This document shows positions 9,885-21,381 of a stretch of DNA of 64,000 nucleotides, piece by piece. The notes beneath the pieces are model-generated. The model made no database searches. It saw nothing but the letters and a program-made list of their open reading frames with translations, and had not been told where the DNA came from. Location of the stretch: positions 17,097,506 to 17,161,505 of the forward strand of contig NC_085875.1 in the NCBI RefSeq assembly GCF_034702125.1. Direction: 5' to 3'. Both the position numbers and the translations under genes were made by a program. Origin of the DNA: Engraulis encrasicolus (Eukaryota; Chordata; Actinopteri; Clupeiformes; Engraulidae). The number at the start of each line of letters is the position of its first letter. Within the stretch, counting starts at the first letter, position 1.

Positions 9885-10105
9885 CTTTTCCCTCCACTTT
9901 CTTCCTAACCAACGACGGCCAGGAGTGGGCATTTGAAACAGAAGCAGTGTTAACTGAAAACACAGGAAAGGCAAATGGCGTGATACAGATGAGGAGATGC
10001 ACATGAATGAATGTTATATATGACAATTTAATTATCAACTGCAAGGTAACATTACATTTAACTCAAGGCTACTATAGGTTACATAGGATACAGTGAAATC
10101 AAATA
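9885..10105 (+). repeat. Inverted duplicate of the 20945-21168 intron segment
   Basis: TATAACTTTTCCCTCCACTT and CAACGACGGCCAGGAGTGGG, through to CAAGGTAACATTACATTTAA, match the complement of about 20945-21168 with few changes. One copy starts right at a splice donor of the zinc-finger gene, so this is either a dispersed repeat or a segmental inverted duplication. Confidence 0.8.
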
Positions 10106-10664
10106 CCCAAGATGGATAGACAGAAAGAGAGAGGGAGAGAAAGACAGGTTGGAGCCCCATTCAGAGGTTTGATGAGACTCCCAGAGGAATCTCTGAAGTG
10201 AGATTATATACTGCAACCCCCCACCCCAAAAGTGTCCTTTTGTCTTGTCAGGGCCAGTAGCACCGAGGGGGATGCCACATCTTCAGTGGGGGTGAGCTAG
10301 CACAAACAGGCCCAAACTCTACTTGAAATAGCATCAACAGTGTAATCTGAGTCATTCAATAATCTCCATTCTTACAGTCTCCATTCAGACACTTTCTCCA
10401 ACCATGCATTTGGTTTCGTAACCTTTTAAAAATGTACACAAATATATAACTCAAATATTTTGAGCAAGGCATGTTGCACATCAGGCGATGCCTCTCCATC
10501 AAGCCAATTCTTCACTGGTGTGCGTTTTCTACTGGGCAGGCAGGGCAGCTATATGCAATACCTGAGAGATTCACTTTGATTTCCCTCAGACTGTGTTAAT
10601 AATCGTGTTTGTCTGAACTTCTATACTTAGCTTTTGAAGGATCCTTAGCCAAGGGTGTGCTAAC

Positions 10665-11030
10665 TTAAAGGGACACGGTGTGAGATTTTAGTTGTTTATT
10701 TCCAGAATTCATGCTGCCCATTCACTAATGTTACCTTTTTCATGAATACTTAACACCAGCATCAAATTCTAAGTATTCATTATGACTGGAAAATTAGCAC
10801 TTTTCATACATGAAAATGAGGATCCTCTCCATGGTCTGCCATTTTGAATTTCCAAAAATAGCCATTTTTAGCTGCAAAAATGACTGTACTTGGACCATAC
10901 TAGAAAATATTTGTTTATTACTTAGTAAACTTTCATGTAAAGATCAAATTTGGCAATAGGCAACCCAGTTTCAATGAGCAGCATAGTTGCAGTACTGTTT
11001 TTGACCATTTCCTGCACAGTGTCCCTTTAA
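10665..11030 (+). mobile_element. TTAA-flanked MITE, family A copy 2
   Basis: TTAAAGGGACACGGTGTGAG at the left and CACAGTGTCCCTTTAA at the right. The interior is collinear with the other family A copies. Confidence 0.88.
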
Positions 11031-11891
11031 CACATCCCTCTCTTGCGTGGGATTAGTTAAAGCAGACACAGTTTGTTCCTTCTTGTGATATCCGGGAAGA
11101 CAAGAACATGTTTTATATTTTGAAAGAAATTTACGAAAGAAATTGTACGAAATTTCAAAGGATGTACAAACGTGTCAAGCCGTTTCAGTAAAAATAAAAT
11201 ATTTCAAAAAAAATATCACCAACAAGGCCACAATGGTTTTCCACAACAGGTAATCCTGCTCTATTCTCCAAAATACTTAACTTTAACATGCAAAGGATGA
11301 GACTGAAGACAAACATGCCAGGGATACGTTCCTTGATACAAAATGGCAGGTTAACAAAGTATCTCTGAGGTAGGTGGGTTCTTATCTCAAAGTAATGGGA
11401 TTCGATATTAATTAATAGTTTTAAACTTTTCAGCAATGTAGTAGCTTTTCAAAATGTCCAAAATACTCAAATTAAACATTAAGAATAAGACTTGCCATGT
11501 CAGACAAGTAACCTGAGGCTGTCACAACTAACAAGCATGTCAAGAATCAAGACCCTTGACAGACAATGGCACAAATAATTTTCTGAGGTAGGTGACTTGG
11601 CTTCTTTTCTCTTGCGCGCGCGCACACACGCGCACACACACACAGACACAGATGTTCCAGAACTTTCCTGCAGTTGTGAAAAATCGGAATGTCTTGAATA
11701 TTCTGCAGTTCTGGAACATGCATGCTGTATGTCAGAAGACTCCTGCCAGACTTCTCAAAGAAACAAATCAGTTCTGAAACAAATCCTTGACTTCTCAGTA
11801 GCCTACTGTTCTCTCAGTCCTGTTCTGCAAAGTCTATTTGGATGAGCCGTTGTCAGTTCTGGAACCTGCATGCATGCTGCAAACCAAAAGC

Positions 11892-13520
11892 CTACTCTTG
11901 GTTCTCCTGTTCAGCTGTAGCCGTCTTGGGTCCGTGGTGTCGCTGGAGGTGGTTCTTGAGGCTGACGTTGTGGTTGAAGCTCCTCTCACACTGCTGGCAC
12001 TTGAAGGGTCTCTCGCCTGTGTGGAGGCGCATGTGCGACTTGAGGTGGCCACTCTGGTTGAAGGAGCGATCACACACTTCACAGGGGAACGGCTTCTTTC
12101 CAGTGTGAAGCAACTTATGTCTCCGTAGATGATGCATCTCCTTAAATCCCTTGTCACAGTACTTACAAAAGAACCGGTCCTCCGTCCAGTGAGTCTTCCT
12201 GTGAACGCTTCGACTGTGGCGGTCCGCGAAGCGCTTGGGACATTCGCGGCAGTAGAACTTCAGTACCTCTGCCTGATGGCTTTCCTCGTGCTGGACTTTG
12301 TCCACCGTTTGTCTGAACCCCTTAAAGCAGAACTGGCAATGCACCAGGCGTTCCTCTTTGTGGACGTACTGGTGTGTGTGTAAACCCGCCTCTGTACTGA
12401 ACCGTTTCTCACAGGTCGCACAGATGAACGGCTTCGCCTTGTGTTCGCAATCGTGCGCCATTGCAGCGTTGGGCTTGATAAAGAACTTGCCACAGTCCGT
12501 GCAGAGCTTTCGTTGCCACTGGTTATAGTGATGCTCTTCCATGTGAGACTGCAGGTTGTACGGATCGCTGAAGTACACGGCAAACGGAGGCTTGATCTGT
12601 GTACTAGACTTAAGTTCACAGCCTGTGTTGCCATCTTGGATTTCATCATTTGCACTGTGTGGACCCTCACTAGTGACACCCAATTGGTTGTTTTTACTGT
12701 GTGGAACCTCAGTGGTGGCACCCGATTGGTTGTTTATACTGAGTTGACCCTCAGTTGTGGCACTTATTGGTTGGATATGGTCAGTCCCATCCTGGTTGTC
12801 ATTGGTGCTGGTTGGTCCCTCAGGACCTCTACTGGCCTCTTTCAAGTGACTAGTGGTGAGTACTACACACTGGAGACTACAGTCGATCTGTTGGCCACTC
12901 GAGCATTCAGCTTCTCCTCCCTCAGGTGTGTTGGTGAAAGAGGCCTTTTGAAGGGGCTCCTCAGAATCGCAGGTGCTCTCGTCGCAGGTTCTCCTCATGC
13001 CAGTTGTGGCATGCTGAAGAGTACAGTCAACCTGTTGGCCACTCGAGCGTTCAGCTTCTCCTCCCTCAGGTGTGTTGGTGAAAGAGGCCTCTCGAAGGGG
13101 TTCCTCAGAATAGCGGGTGCTCTCGGTTCCTCTGATGCCAGTACAGTCCTCGTGAGGTTCTGCGTAGCCACAGAGAACGCAGCAGTAGAGCAGAGGGTGT
13201 TTGTGTCTGAGGCAGCTGTTGGTGATCTTCAACCTGCACTCACTGCACCACACCAACAACTCAGAGGCACATTCCCCATCATCATCATCATCATCATCAT
13301 TATCTTCGTCTTCTTCACAACTGGACCCTTCGCTGTCATCAGAGGACTGGCGAACAAACTCCCTGGTAAACTCCTGTACGTCTGGAGCCCACTCTTCATC
13401 GCTATCCCTTCTCTTCCTCTTTTTTCCTGTTGGCTGTTTCTCCTCTTCTTCCTCTTCCTCCATATCCTGATCACTTTCCTCTTCCTCTGCTTCATTTCCA
13501 TCCTTCTCCCGCTCTTGCTC
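11892..13520 (-). CDS. Seven-finger C2H2 zinc-finger protein, terminal exon
   Basis: The acceptor GATTCAG|GAG lies at 13521/13520 and the stop at 11892-11894, giving 542 codons in phase 0. Order from the N-terminal end: an acidic region with a Lys/Arg-rich patch (KKRKRR, a possible nuclear signal); a Cys-rich motif CSECRLKI...CCVLCG; a roughly 50-residue segment present twice (core EASFTNTPEGGEAE / KASFTNTPEGGEAE); short repeats of the TTEG.LS.NNQ type; a degenerate finger; then seven C-x2-C-x12-H-x3-H fingers, CTDCGKFF through CQQCERSF, with HTGKKPF and HTGERPF linkers. It is probably a nuclear DNA-binding regulator; targets are unknown. Upstream exons at 20485-20623, 21171-21230 and 22067-22100 are phase-compatible. 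Confidence 0.9.
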   Translation of the reverse strand, partial: EQEREKDGNEAEEEESDQDMEEEEEEEKQPTGKKRKRRDSDEEWAPDVQEFTREFVRQSSDDSEGSSCEEDEDNDDDDDDDGECASELLVWCSECRLKITNSCLRHKHPLLYCCVLCGYAEPHEDCTGIRGTESTRYSEEPLREASFTNTPEGGEAERSSGQQVDCTLQHATTGMRRTCDESTCDSEEPLQKASFTNTPEGGEAECSSGQQIDCSLQCVVLTTSHLKEASRGPEGPTSTNDNQDGTDHIQPISATTEGQLSINNQSGATTEVPHSKNNQLGVTSEGPHSANDEIQDGNTGCELKSSTQIKPPFAVYFSDPYNLQSHMEEHHYNQWQRKLCTDCGKFFIKPNAAMAHDCEHKAKPFICATCEKRFSTEAGLHTHQYVHKEERLVHCQFCFKGFRQTVDKVQHEESHQAEVLKFYCRECPKRFADRHSRSVHRKTHWTEDRFFCKYCDKGFKEMHHLRRHKLLHTGKKPFPCEVCDRSFNQSGHLKSHMRLHTGERPFKCQQCERSFNHNVSLKNHLQRHHGPKTATAEQENQE

Positions 13521-14212
13521 CTGAATCATACAAAGAGTCATTTTAGTTCATTCATCTGTAACACTTAGAATAACTATCTACTCACAGCTTTATAAACACT
13601 AATAATTAATGTTTAATTCATTAATGTTAATAATAATTAACATTTAACAACACATTTACAAATGTTTGTAAATGACTAATAACCAAAATATGACTGCAAA
13701 GTGGAGTGGGAATCAACTTCTACTGTGTGAGTTTATGTGGTTTCATGCCTTCTGGTGTTTGGAGGAGAAACTTCCAGGACCGATGTGACTGCGCTGTGTC
13801 TGCTGTGTTAACATAGTATTTCTTGCTAATTTATAAACATTTGTAAACATTTTGTTGATAATTACTTCATTATTTATAAAGTGTTGTAAAGCTGTGAATA
13901 GGTAGTTATTCTAAAGTGTTACCCATTCATCTGATACAGTGTTGAGGCCTTCAGTTTACTTGCCATGTCTGGTAAGCATGTGCACAAATGCTGACATAGT
14001 CATATTTGTGCTCAAACCATACAGGGCAAAAAATATGACGCAGCCTTTAATTCATTAAGATCTCAATTCATTTAGAACTTATAAATATCACTGGATCATT
14101 TTGTCATCCCCTGTGTTCAAACTAACATGCAATCAAGTCTACATTATGAGACCTACAATACTGATTACTAGTGGAATTGATAGCAGCCAATGTAAGTGAA
14201 TATACACAAATA
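13521..14212 (-). other. Intron of the zinc-finger gene with a MITE
   Basis: Non-coding. About 13556-13924 is a palindromic MITE: GTAACACTTAGAATAACTA at one end, its complement at the other, with CATTCATCT on both sides. It sits about 35 bp upstream of the acceptor of the zinc-finger exon. Confidence 0.6.
13556..13924. mobile_element. MITE with GTAACACTT termini
   Basis: The inverted ends share GTAACACTT(T)AGAATAACTA and CACAGCTTTA. CATTCATCT appears on each flank with one extra C at the right, suggesting a 9-bp target duplication. The interior is AT-rich and non-coding. Confidence 0.65.
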
Positions 14213-15690
14213 CAGTGGTGCTCATATGTTTACATAAAAACCTTTTTTTTTCACTCATTGCTAGTGACTGGCTTAAGATATTTTTTAGCAATATTCTGTG
14301 TTTACTCTTTCAAAAGCATGATCACAACCCAAACTACCCAAATGACCCTGTTCAAAAGTTTACATACCCTAGTTTCTGATGCTGAATATGGCCCTGCTTA
14401 ACATCACGGACCGCTCTAAATTGTTTGTGGTAGTTGTGGATAAGGCTCTTAATGTTCTCAGTTGACAAAACAGCACATTCTTCCTGGCAGAATGGTTGTT
14501 TCCTATAATATCTTTGGGTGTCTTGCTGGAACCTCACATTTGAGGTTTCCCCTGAGTGGCTCAATGATGTTGAGATCAGGAGAGTGAGATGGTCGCTTAA
14601 AAACCTTCATTTTATTCTTTCTGGAGCTAATGATGGGTTGATTTGGCTTTCTGTGTCGAAATATTGTCATGTTGGCACTGTTGGAATTTCAATTCAGAAA
14701 TGCAATATGAGGGGTTTGGTTGGAATCAAGCCAATGGGCAAGGGAATCATTGCATTGCAATGATCATTGCAAGGGAAATTGTTCAGGAGGCATAGGACAA
14801 CCAAAAAAATAACGTCAGGTGAAATGTAGGACAACATGAAAAAATGTTTTAAACTGTACAGGAAAGAGGCACTTGAGGAAAGATGGGCTGTTGGGGGTTG
14901 CCAGGAGAAAGCCATTACTACAAAAATGCAAACATGTTATTTTGCATATGATACACCAAATAGCATAGTGAGAAGCATCAGAATGCATCTGACAAAGTTA
15001 TTTGGAAAAATTAGATCAATATGGATCTTTTTTCAGCCACTATTAACAGTACCATTTGGAGAACAGTCAACGGAGCCTATGATGAAAGTTACACCATCCC
15101 TTCTGTGAAACATGGTTATGGACCTCTGATGTCATGGGCACATTTGAGTTACAAATGCACTACACTTTTGGTCCATACTCACAGAATGATGAATACATTG
15201 CCCCGTGAAAAATACTGGAGGAAACTTGACACTCATCAGCCTTGAATCTGCACATGGTTCATTGTTGGACATGCAACATGACAATATTTCAGCACAGAAA
15301 GCCAAATCAACCCGTCATTAGCTTCAGAAAGAATAAAATGAAGTTTTTGTGCGACCGTCTCACTCTTCTGATCTCAACATCATTGAGCCACTCAGGGGAA
15401 ACCTCAAATGTGAGGTTCCAGCAAGACACCCAAAGGTATTATAGGAAACAACCATTCTGCCAGGAAGAATGTGCTGTTTTGTCATCAGAGAACATTAAGA
15501 GCCTTATCCACAACTACCACAAACAATTTAGAACGGCCCCTGATGTTAAACAGGGCCATATTCAGCATCAGAAACTAGGGTATATAAACTTTTGAACAGG
15601 GTCATTTGGGTAGTTTGGGTTGTGATCATGCTTTTGAAAGAGTAAACACAGAATACTGCTAATAAATATCTTAAGCCAGTCACTAGCACC

Positions 15691-17400
15691 CAAGTAAAAA
15701 AAAAGTGTACTTAATATATACTTAATAAGTACGTTTTATTGTATTTAAAGTGTACTTCAAAAGTGTGTATTTAAAGAATGTTATTTTGGGACAACTTATA
15801 GTATACTTAAATGTACTTGAAATATAATTAAGTAGAGCTTAAACACATTTTAAGTTGACTTTTTTGTACTAAAATTAAACTTTGTATAAGTGTACTTAAT
15901 ATACTAAAAATATATTTAACTTTAAGTACATTATAAGTATACTAACCAAGTCACTTTAAAATGTGTTTAATGTTTACTTTAGCATGCGGATAAGTGCATT
16001 TTAAGTACATTAGAAATCTATTTTAACGTCATGAGAAAGTACTTTATAGTATACTGCAGAAGTACATACTTAAGTTGTGTTATTTTGGGACAACTTATAG
16101 TATACTTAAATACACTTGAAATATAATTAAGTAGAGCTTAATCACATTTTAAGTTGACTTTTTTGTACTAAAATCAAACTTTGTACAAGTGTACTTAGTA
16201 TACTAAAAACATACTTAATTTTAAGTACATTATAAGAATACTAACCAAATCACTTTAAAATGTGTTTAATGTGAACTTTAGCATGTGGATAAGTGCATTT
16301 TAAGTACATTAGAAATCTATTTTAACGTCATGAGAAAGTACTTTATAGTATACTGCAGAAGTACATACTTAAGTTGTGTTATTTTGGACAACTTATAGTA
16401 TACTTAAATACACTTGAAATATAATTAAGTAGAGCTTAATCACATTTTAAGTTGACTTTTTTGTACTAAAATCAAACTTTGTACAAGTGTACTTAATATA
16501 CTAAAAATATATTTAACTTTAAGTACGTTATAAGTATACTAACCAAGTCACTTTAAAATGTGTTTAATGTGAACTTTAGCATGCGGATAAGCGCATTTTA
16601 AGTACATTAGAAATCTATTTCAATGTCATGAGAAAGTACTTTATAGTATACTGCAGAAGTACATACTTAAGTTGTGTTATTTTGGGACAACTTATAGTAT
16701 ACTTAAATACACTTGAAATATAATTAAGTAGAGCTTAATCACATTTTAAGTTGACTTTTTTGTACTAAAATCAAACTTTGTACAAGTGTACTTAATATAC
16801 TAAAAACATACTTACTTTAAGTACATTTCAAATATATTCACAAAAATCGCTTTAAGTACATTTTAAGTGTATTGACTCTAAATGTATTTTAAGTATACTA
16901 CAAGTAGATTTTACTTTAAGCACATTTCAAATATATTTATTTTAAGTACACTTTAAATATATTTCAAAAGTATATGAAAAAAACATTAATATAATCCACA
17001 GTTACTGATTTCCATTGTACATTGTCTTGTTCACAACCATCAGCCATTCACATGAACCTTCCTTTCACCTTCACTTCAGACAACAACCACTGCCTCAACC
17101 AGGATTCGAACCCACAATTCACTGAACCTCAGACCTGCACTCTAACCACTAGACCACAACTACCTGTTATTTGACAGGCACAATTACGTTCTTGAAGTAA
17201 TAGTCTTGAGTAGTACACTTTAAGTATACTTTTATATACTTAATTATAATACTTAGAAATCATTGGTGGTGGTATGCTTTTATCGAATTAAAGACACTTT
17301 TACATGTTTAATTTGTGCACCAAAAAGTACACTTAAAGTGCACTTAATACACTAATAACACAACTTAAGTACAGACTTCAGTATTGTGCTTAAAAGTTTA
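15691..17400. repeat. AT-rich satellite block A, 298-bp period
   Basis: ACTTATAGTATACTTAAAT recurs at 15794, 16093, 16391 and 16690, giving units of about 298 bp with high identity. Each unit contains many AAGTACA/TGTACTT half-palindromes. The left end CCCAAGTAAAAAAAAAGTGTAC and the block-B right end TGTACTT...TTTGACCTGGG are roughly inverted, so the block may be a non-autonomous element whose interior expanded. Confidence 0.85.
17030..17166 (-). repeat. tRNA-derived SINE-like unit within the satellite
   Basis: On the minus strand, TGGTCTAGTGGTTAGAG (A-box-like) is followed about 35 bp later by GGGTTCGAATCC (B-box). The downstream part lacks obvious tRNA acceptor pairing, so this is read as a SINE head rather than a functional tRNA gene. 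Confidence 0.6.
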
Positions 17401-17572
17401 ATAGGTAAGGCCTTACATGCCTTTTTAAGATCTGTTTGTGCTCTTCAATATGGTGTTTTTACCATGAAAATACATTAACAAAATGGAAGGTGGAAGGTTA
17501 TTTAATGTTACAAAGCATAATGAATAAATAAGCCTAGGTTAAAATACACTAAAATGATGGTTTAAAAAAAGT

Positions 17573-20251
17573 ACCCAGGTGAAAAAAGTGTACTTAATAT
17601 ACTTAATAAGTATGTATTTTTGTATTTAAAATATACTTCAAAAGTGTGTATTTAAAGAATGTTATTTTGGGACAACTTATAGTATACTTAAATACACTTG
17701 AAATATAATTAAGTAGAGCTTTAACACATTTTAAGTTGACTTTTTGGTACTAAAAATCAAACTTTGTACAAGTGTACTTAATATACTAAAATCATACTTA
17801 ACTTTAAGTACGTTTCAAATATTCTTTCTAATACCAAACTTTAGCACATTACTTTTAAAATACAAATACACTTAAAATACACTTAAAATATACTACACTA
17901 ACAGTATGTTTTCAAATACAACACTTAAGCACATTACTTTAAAAATACAAATACACTTAAAATACACTTGAAGTGGTTCAAGACAACAAGAAAAATAACA
18001 TAAAATCTTTATAAGTGAGTACATTTCATTAAAGACAATTAATATTAGTGTCAAAAAGGCAATATAGTAAGTATGCAAAAAAATATGCATATTTGTAAAG
18101 GTCGTAAAATAAAGTTTAGGTATATATAACTGATAATGTATATTTTCTAACACTATGTTTGAGTACATTTTTTAAGAACAAAGTTTAATACATTAAACTA
18201 GCAGTACATTTTCTAATATCATACATTACTATAATGGTGTACTGTGTATGATTTTTTGTAGTTTATTTCCAAAATTCATGCTGGAAAAAGGGGAGTCATT
18301 CATCATCATCATAAATTGAGGTTCTTGTCCATGTTCCAGATATAGACATTTTTTGCTAGGAAAATGACTGTACTTTGGCCAGTAATTAGTTTATTTATTT
18401 TGTAAATATAGTTACAATACATTTAAATACACAACACTAATAGTGTATTTTCTAAAAACAACCTTTAGCACATTACTTTAAAAATACAAATGTACTTAAA
18501 ATACATTCAAATACAATACACTAATAGTGTATTTTATAACACTACACTTTAACACATTACTTTTAAAATATAAATGTACTTAAAATAGACTTAAAATAGA
18601 ATATACTAATAGTATATTTAACAATACCACACTTAAGCACATTACTTTAAAAATACAAATGTATTTACAATACATTTAAATACAATACACTAATAGTGTA
18701 TTTTTTAATAAAACACTTTAGCACATTACTTTTAAAATACAAATGTACTTAAAATAGACTTTAAATAGAATATACTAATAGTATATTTAACAATACCACA
18801 CTTTAGCACATTACTTTAAAAATACAAATGTATTTACAATACATTTAAATACAATACACTAATAGTGTATTTTATAATACTACACTTTAACACATTACTT
18901 TTAAAATACAAATGTACTTAAAAAAGACTTAAAATTGAATATACTAATAGTATATTTAACAGTACCACACTTAAGCACATTACTTTAAAAATACAAATGT
19001 ACTTACAATACATTTAAATACAATACACTAATAGTGTATTTTATAATACTACATTTAAGTACATAACTTTTAAAATACAAAGATACTTAAAATACACTTA
19101 AAATATAATACACTAATAGTATACTTTATAATGCTACACTTTAGCACATTACTTTTAAAATACAAATGTACTTAAAATACATTTAAATAGAATATACTAA
19201 TAGTATATTTAACAATACCACACTTTAGCACATTACTTTAAAAATACAAATGTATTTACAATACATTTAAATACAATACACTAATAGTGTATTTTATAAT
19301 ACTACACGTTAACACATTACTTTTAAAATACAAATGTACTTTAAATAGACTTAAAATTGAATATACTACTAGTATAATTAACAATACCACACTTAAGCCC
19401 ATTACTTTTAAAATACAAATGTACTTAAAATATATTTAAATACAATACAATAATAGTGTATTTCATAACACTACACTTAAGTACATGACTTTTAAAATAC
19501 AATTGTACTAACAATACATTTAAATACAATACACTAATAGTGTATTTTATAATACTACACTTAAGTACATAACTTTTAAAATACAAAGATACTTAAAATA
19601 CACTTAAAATATAATACACTAATAGTATACTTTATAATGCTACACTTTAGCACATTACTTTTAAAATACAAATGTACTTAAATTAGACTTAAAATACAAT
19701 ATACTAATAGTATATTTGACAATACTACACTTTAGCACATTACTTTTAAAATACAAATGTACTTACAATACATTTAAATACAATACATTAATAGTGTACT
19801 TTATAATACTACACTTAAGTACATAACTTTTAAAATGCAAAGATACTTAAAATACACTTAAAGTATAATACACTAATAGTATACTTTATAATGCTACACT
19901 TTAGCACATTACTTTTAAAATACAAATATACTTGAAATACATTTAAAATATAATACACTAATAGTATATTTGACAATACTAAACTTAGCACATTACTTTT
20001 AAAATACAAATATACTTAAAATACATTTAAAGTACAATACACTAACAGTATATTTTATAAAACTATATTTAAGTACATAACTTTAATAATACAAATTATT
20101 TTAAAATATATTTAAAATACACTTAACTATAAGTATATTTTTAAATACCATACTTAAGTACTGTACTTGATAAGTAGAGTGTACTTAAAATATACTTTCA
20201 GAAAATTAAATATATTTAAAGTACACTTAAGTACACATTTTTTTGACCTGG
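17573..20251. repeat. AT-rich satellite block B, 85-bp monomers in 170-bp pairs
   Basis: It begins CCCAGGTGAAAAAAGTGTAC, a second copy of the block A start, with one 298-type unit. From about 18420 to 20130 the motif CTAATAGT recurs at 18521, 18606, 18690, 18775, 18859 and onward every 84-86 bp, about 19 monomers. Alternating types (GTGTATTTTATAA versus TATATTTAACAA) give a partial higher-order period of about 170 bp. A degraded MITE A fragment is embedded at about 18241-18410. Confidence 0.85.
18241..18410 (+). mobile_element. Degraded family A MITE fragment
   Basis: It contains the TTTATTTCCA(A/G)AATTCATGCTG and AAAATGACTGTACTT landmarks of the family A MITE with many changes. It separates the 298-type unit from the 85-bp array. 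Confidence 0.55.
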
Positions 20252-20484
20252 GCAATGAGTGAAAAAAAAGGTTTTGTGTAATCCTTCATATTTTGAGAGA
20301 AATCGCCAAGAAAGCGTATATTCTGCTGGGGTATGTAAACATATGAGCACCACTGTATCAAGGGAATTGTGTGCAATTACATTTCGCATTGTCAGCAATG
20401 CCGGAACCAGAACGAAGGTCAGCTTGGAATAGGAGGTGATGAATGTATTCATTCATTCATTTAAAAGCACACACTAGGACTTAC

Positions 20485-20623
20485 ATTTTGAACATCAGCC
20501 AGTTTCGAGTGACTCGCCCATGTCACAGTGAATTGACAGCTCCAGCACATCTGTGCGACGGAGAAGACAGCTCCCTCACGGTGCGTCACCAGGCTGTACG
20601 CTTCACCTTTGCACCTCAAACAC
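20485..20623 (-). CDS. Upstream exon of the zinc-finger gene, C4 motif
   Basis: The acceptor TTACACAG|G and donor CAAAAT|GTAAGT flank 46 codons plus one base. They encode CLRCKGEAYSLVTHREGAVF and SVAQMCWSCQFTVTWASH. The CxxC...CxxC pattern followed by W-x-S is the zinc motif I associate with multi-copy fish proteins that begin with a THAP domain. The leading G completes the split AG|G codon from the exon at 21171. The end is phase 0, matching the exon at 13520. This is inferred from phase and motif, not from transcript evidence. Confidence 0.62.
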
Positions 20624-21170
20624 CTGTGTAAGAATGGAGATTATTGGATGACCCAGAACTGATATTGTTGCCATTACTGTTTGCTGTTATGTCAGTAAAG
20701 TTGACTTAGGAGGTCATGCCCCCCATGCCATGTGGTGGCTGAAACCCCTGGGGTCGGGTGTCACTGACCCTACAAGACAAAGGACCTTGGCCACCTCTCC
20801 TTACAGTATATAAGCCTATGATAATGAGCCCCTCTTTGAGTTCTTTCTCCCAGGCACAAGACGTGTGTGTCTCTCTCGGTTTCTCTCCCTCTCCTTCTCT
20901 CTCTTTGTCCTAAACATTCTGAGGTTGGCTAAAATGTCTTTGATTTCACTGTACCCTATGTCACCTACAGTAGCCTTGAGTTAAATGCAATGTTACCTTG
21001 CCGTTGATAATTAAATTGTCATATAACTTTCATTCATTTGTATCTCCTCATCTGTATCATGCCATTTGCCTTTCCTGTGTCTTAAGTTAAACACTGCTTC
21101 TGTTTCAAATGCCCACTCCTGGCCGTCGTTGGTTAGGAAGAAAGTGGAGGGAAAAGTTATACTTTTACAC

Positions 21171-21230
21171 CTGTCAAACAGCTGCAGCAAGCAGGACACT
21201 TTCACAGTCGCCTCCTCAGTCAGACCAATC
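21171..21230 (-). CDS. Upstream exon of the zinc-finger gene
   Basis: The acceptor GTCTACAG|G and donor GACAG|GTGTAA flank 60 bases encoding IGLTEEATVKVSCLLQLFDR. It joins the 22067-22100 exon (AA|G) and the 20485-20623 exon (AG|G) without a phase break. Sequence of the type SCLLQLF before a CxxC fits the family pattern named for the next exon. Confidence 0.6.
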
Positions 21231-21381
21231 CTGTAGACACAAACACATAAACATCAGGGCTTGAGATTAATTTTTGCTCACCTCACCGGTCGGAGTGGCT
21301 AGTAGTTCTCCTGAGTGACTAGCTATTCAGTCTTTCTACTAACTAGCCACAGTTGCTGTCAGTATTTTTCCTTTAAGATGA

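Larger units (their letters stand above)
9666..11891. other. Intergenic region between ezrin and the zinc-finger gene
   Basis: No convincing exon. It contains an inverted copy of an intron segment of the minus-strand gene (about 9885-10105), MITE copy A2 (10665-11030) and probably the 3' UTR of the minus-strand zinc-finger gene (from 11891 downward). Confidence 0.5.
14213..20355. mobile_element. Tc1-like element enlarged to 6.1 kb by an internal satellite
   Basis: The termini CAGTGGTGCTCATATGTTTA and its complement (20336-20355) are flanked by TA. Long inverted sub-terminal arms are present: 14270-14590 pairs with about 15360-15680. The right arm is split at CACTAGCA (about 15690), where about 4.5 kb of satellite is inserted, and resumes at CAATGAGTGAAAAAAAAGG (about 20252). 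Transposase is reduced to scraps (FQQDTQR near 15415). Confidence 0.8.

Noticed and set aside
12441..13568. 375-residue open frame on the plus strand
   Set aside because: It is the antisense shadow of the minus-strand zinc-finger exon, with no splice or domain support and a poly-Ile run opposite the GAT-rich acidic codons.
17030..17166. tRNA gene on the minus strand
   Set aside because: A- and B-box-like sequences are present, but no matching acceptor stem is seen and it lies in repeat DNA; read as a SINE head. The same reasoning applies at 42101 and 63722.
15691..20251. CRISPR-like regular repeats
   Set aside because: Spacing is regular, but the whole unit is repeated with no unique spacers, the DNA is vertebrate, and the units are satellite monomers.
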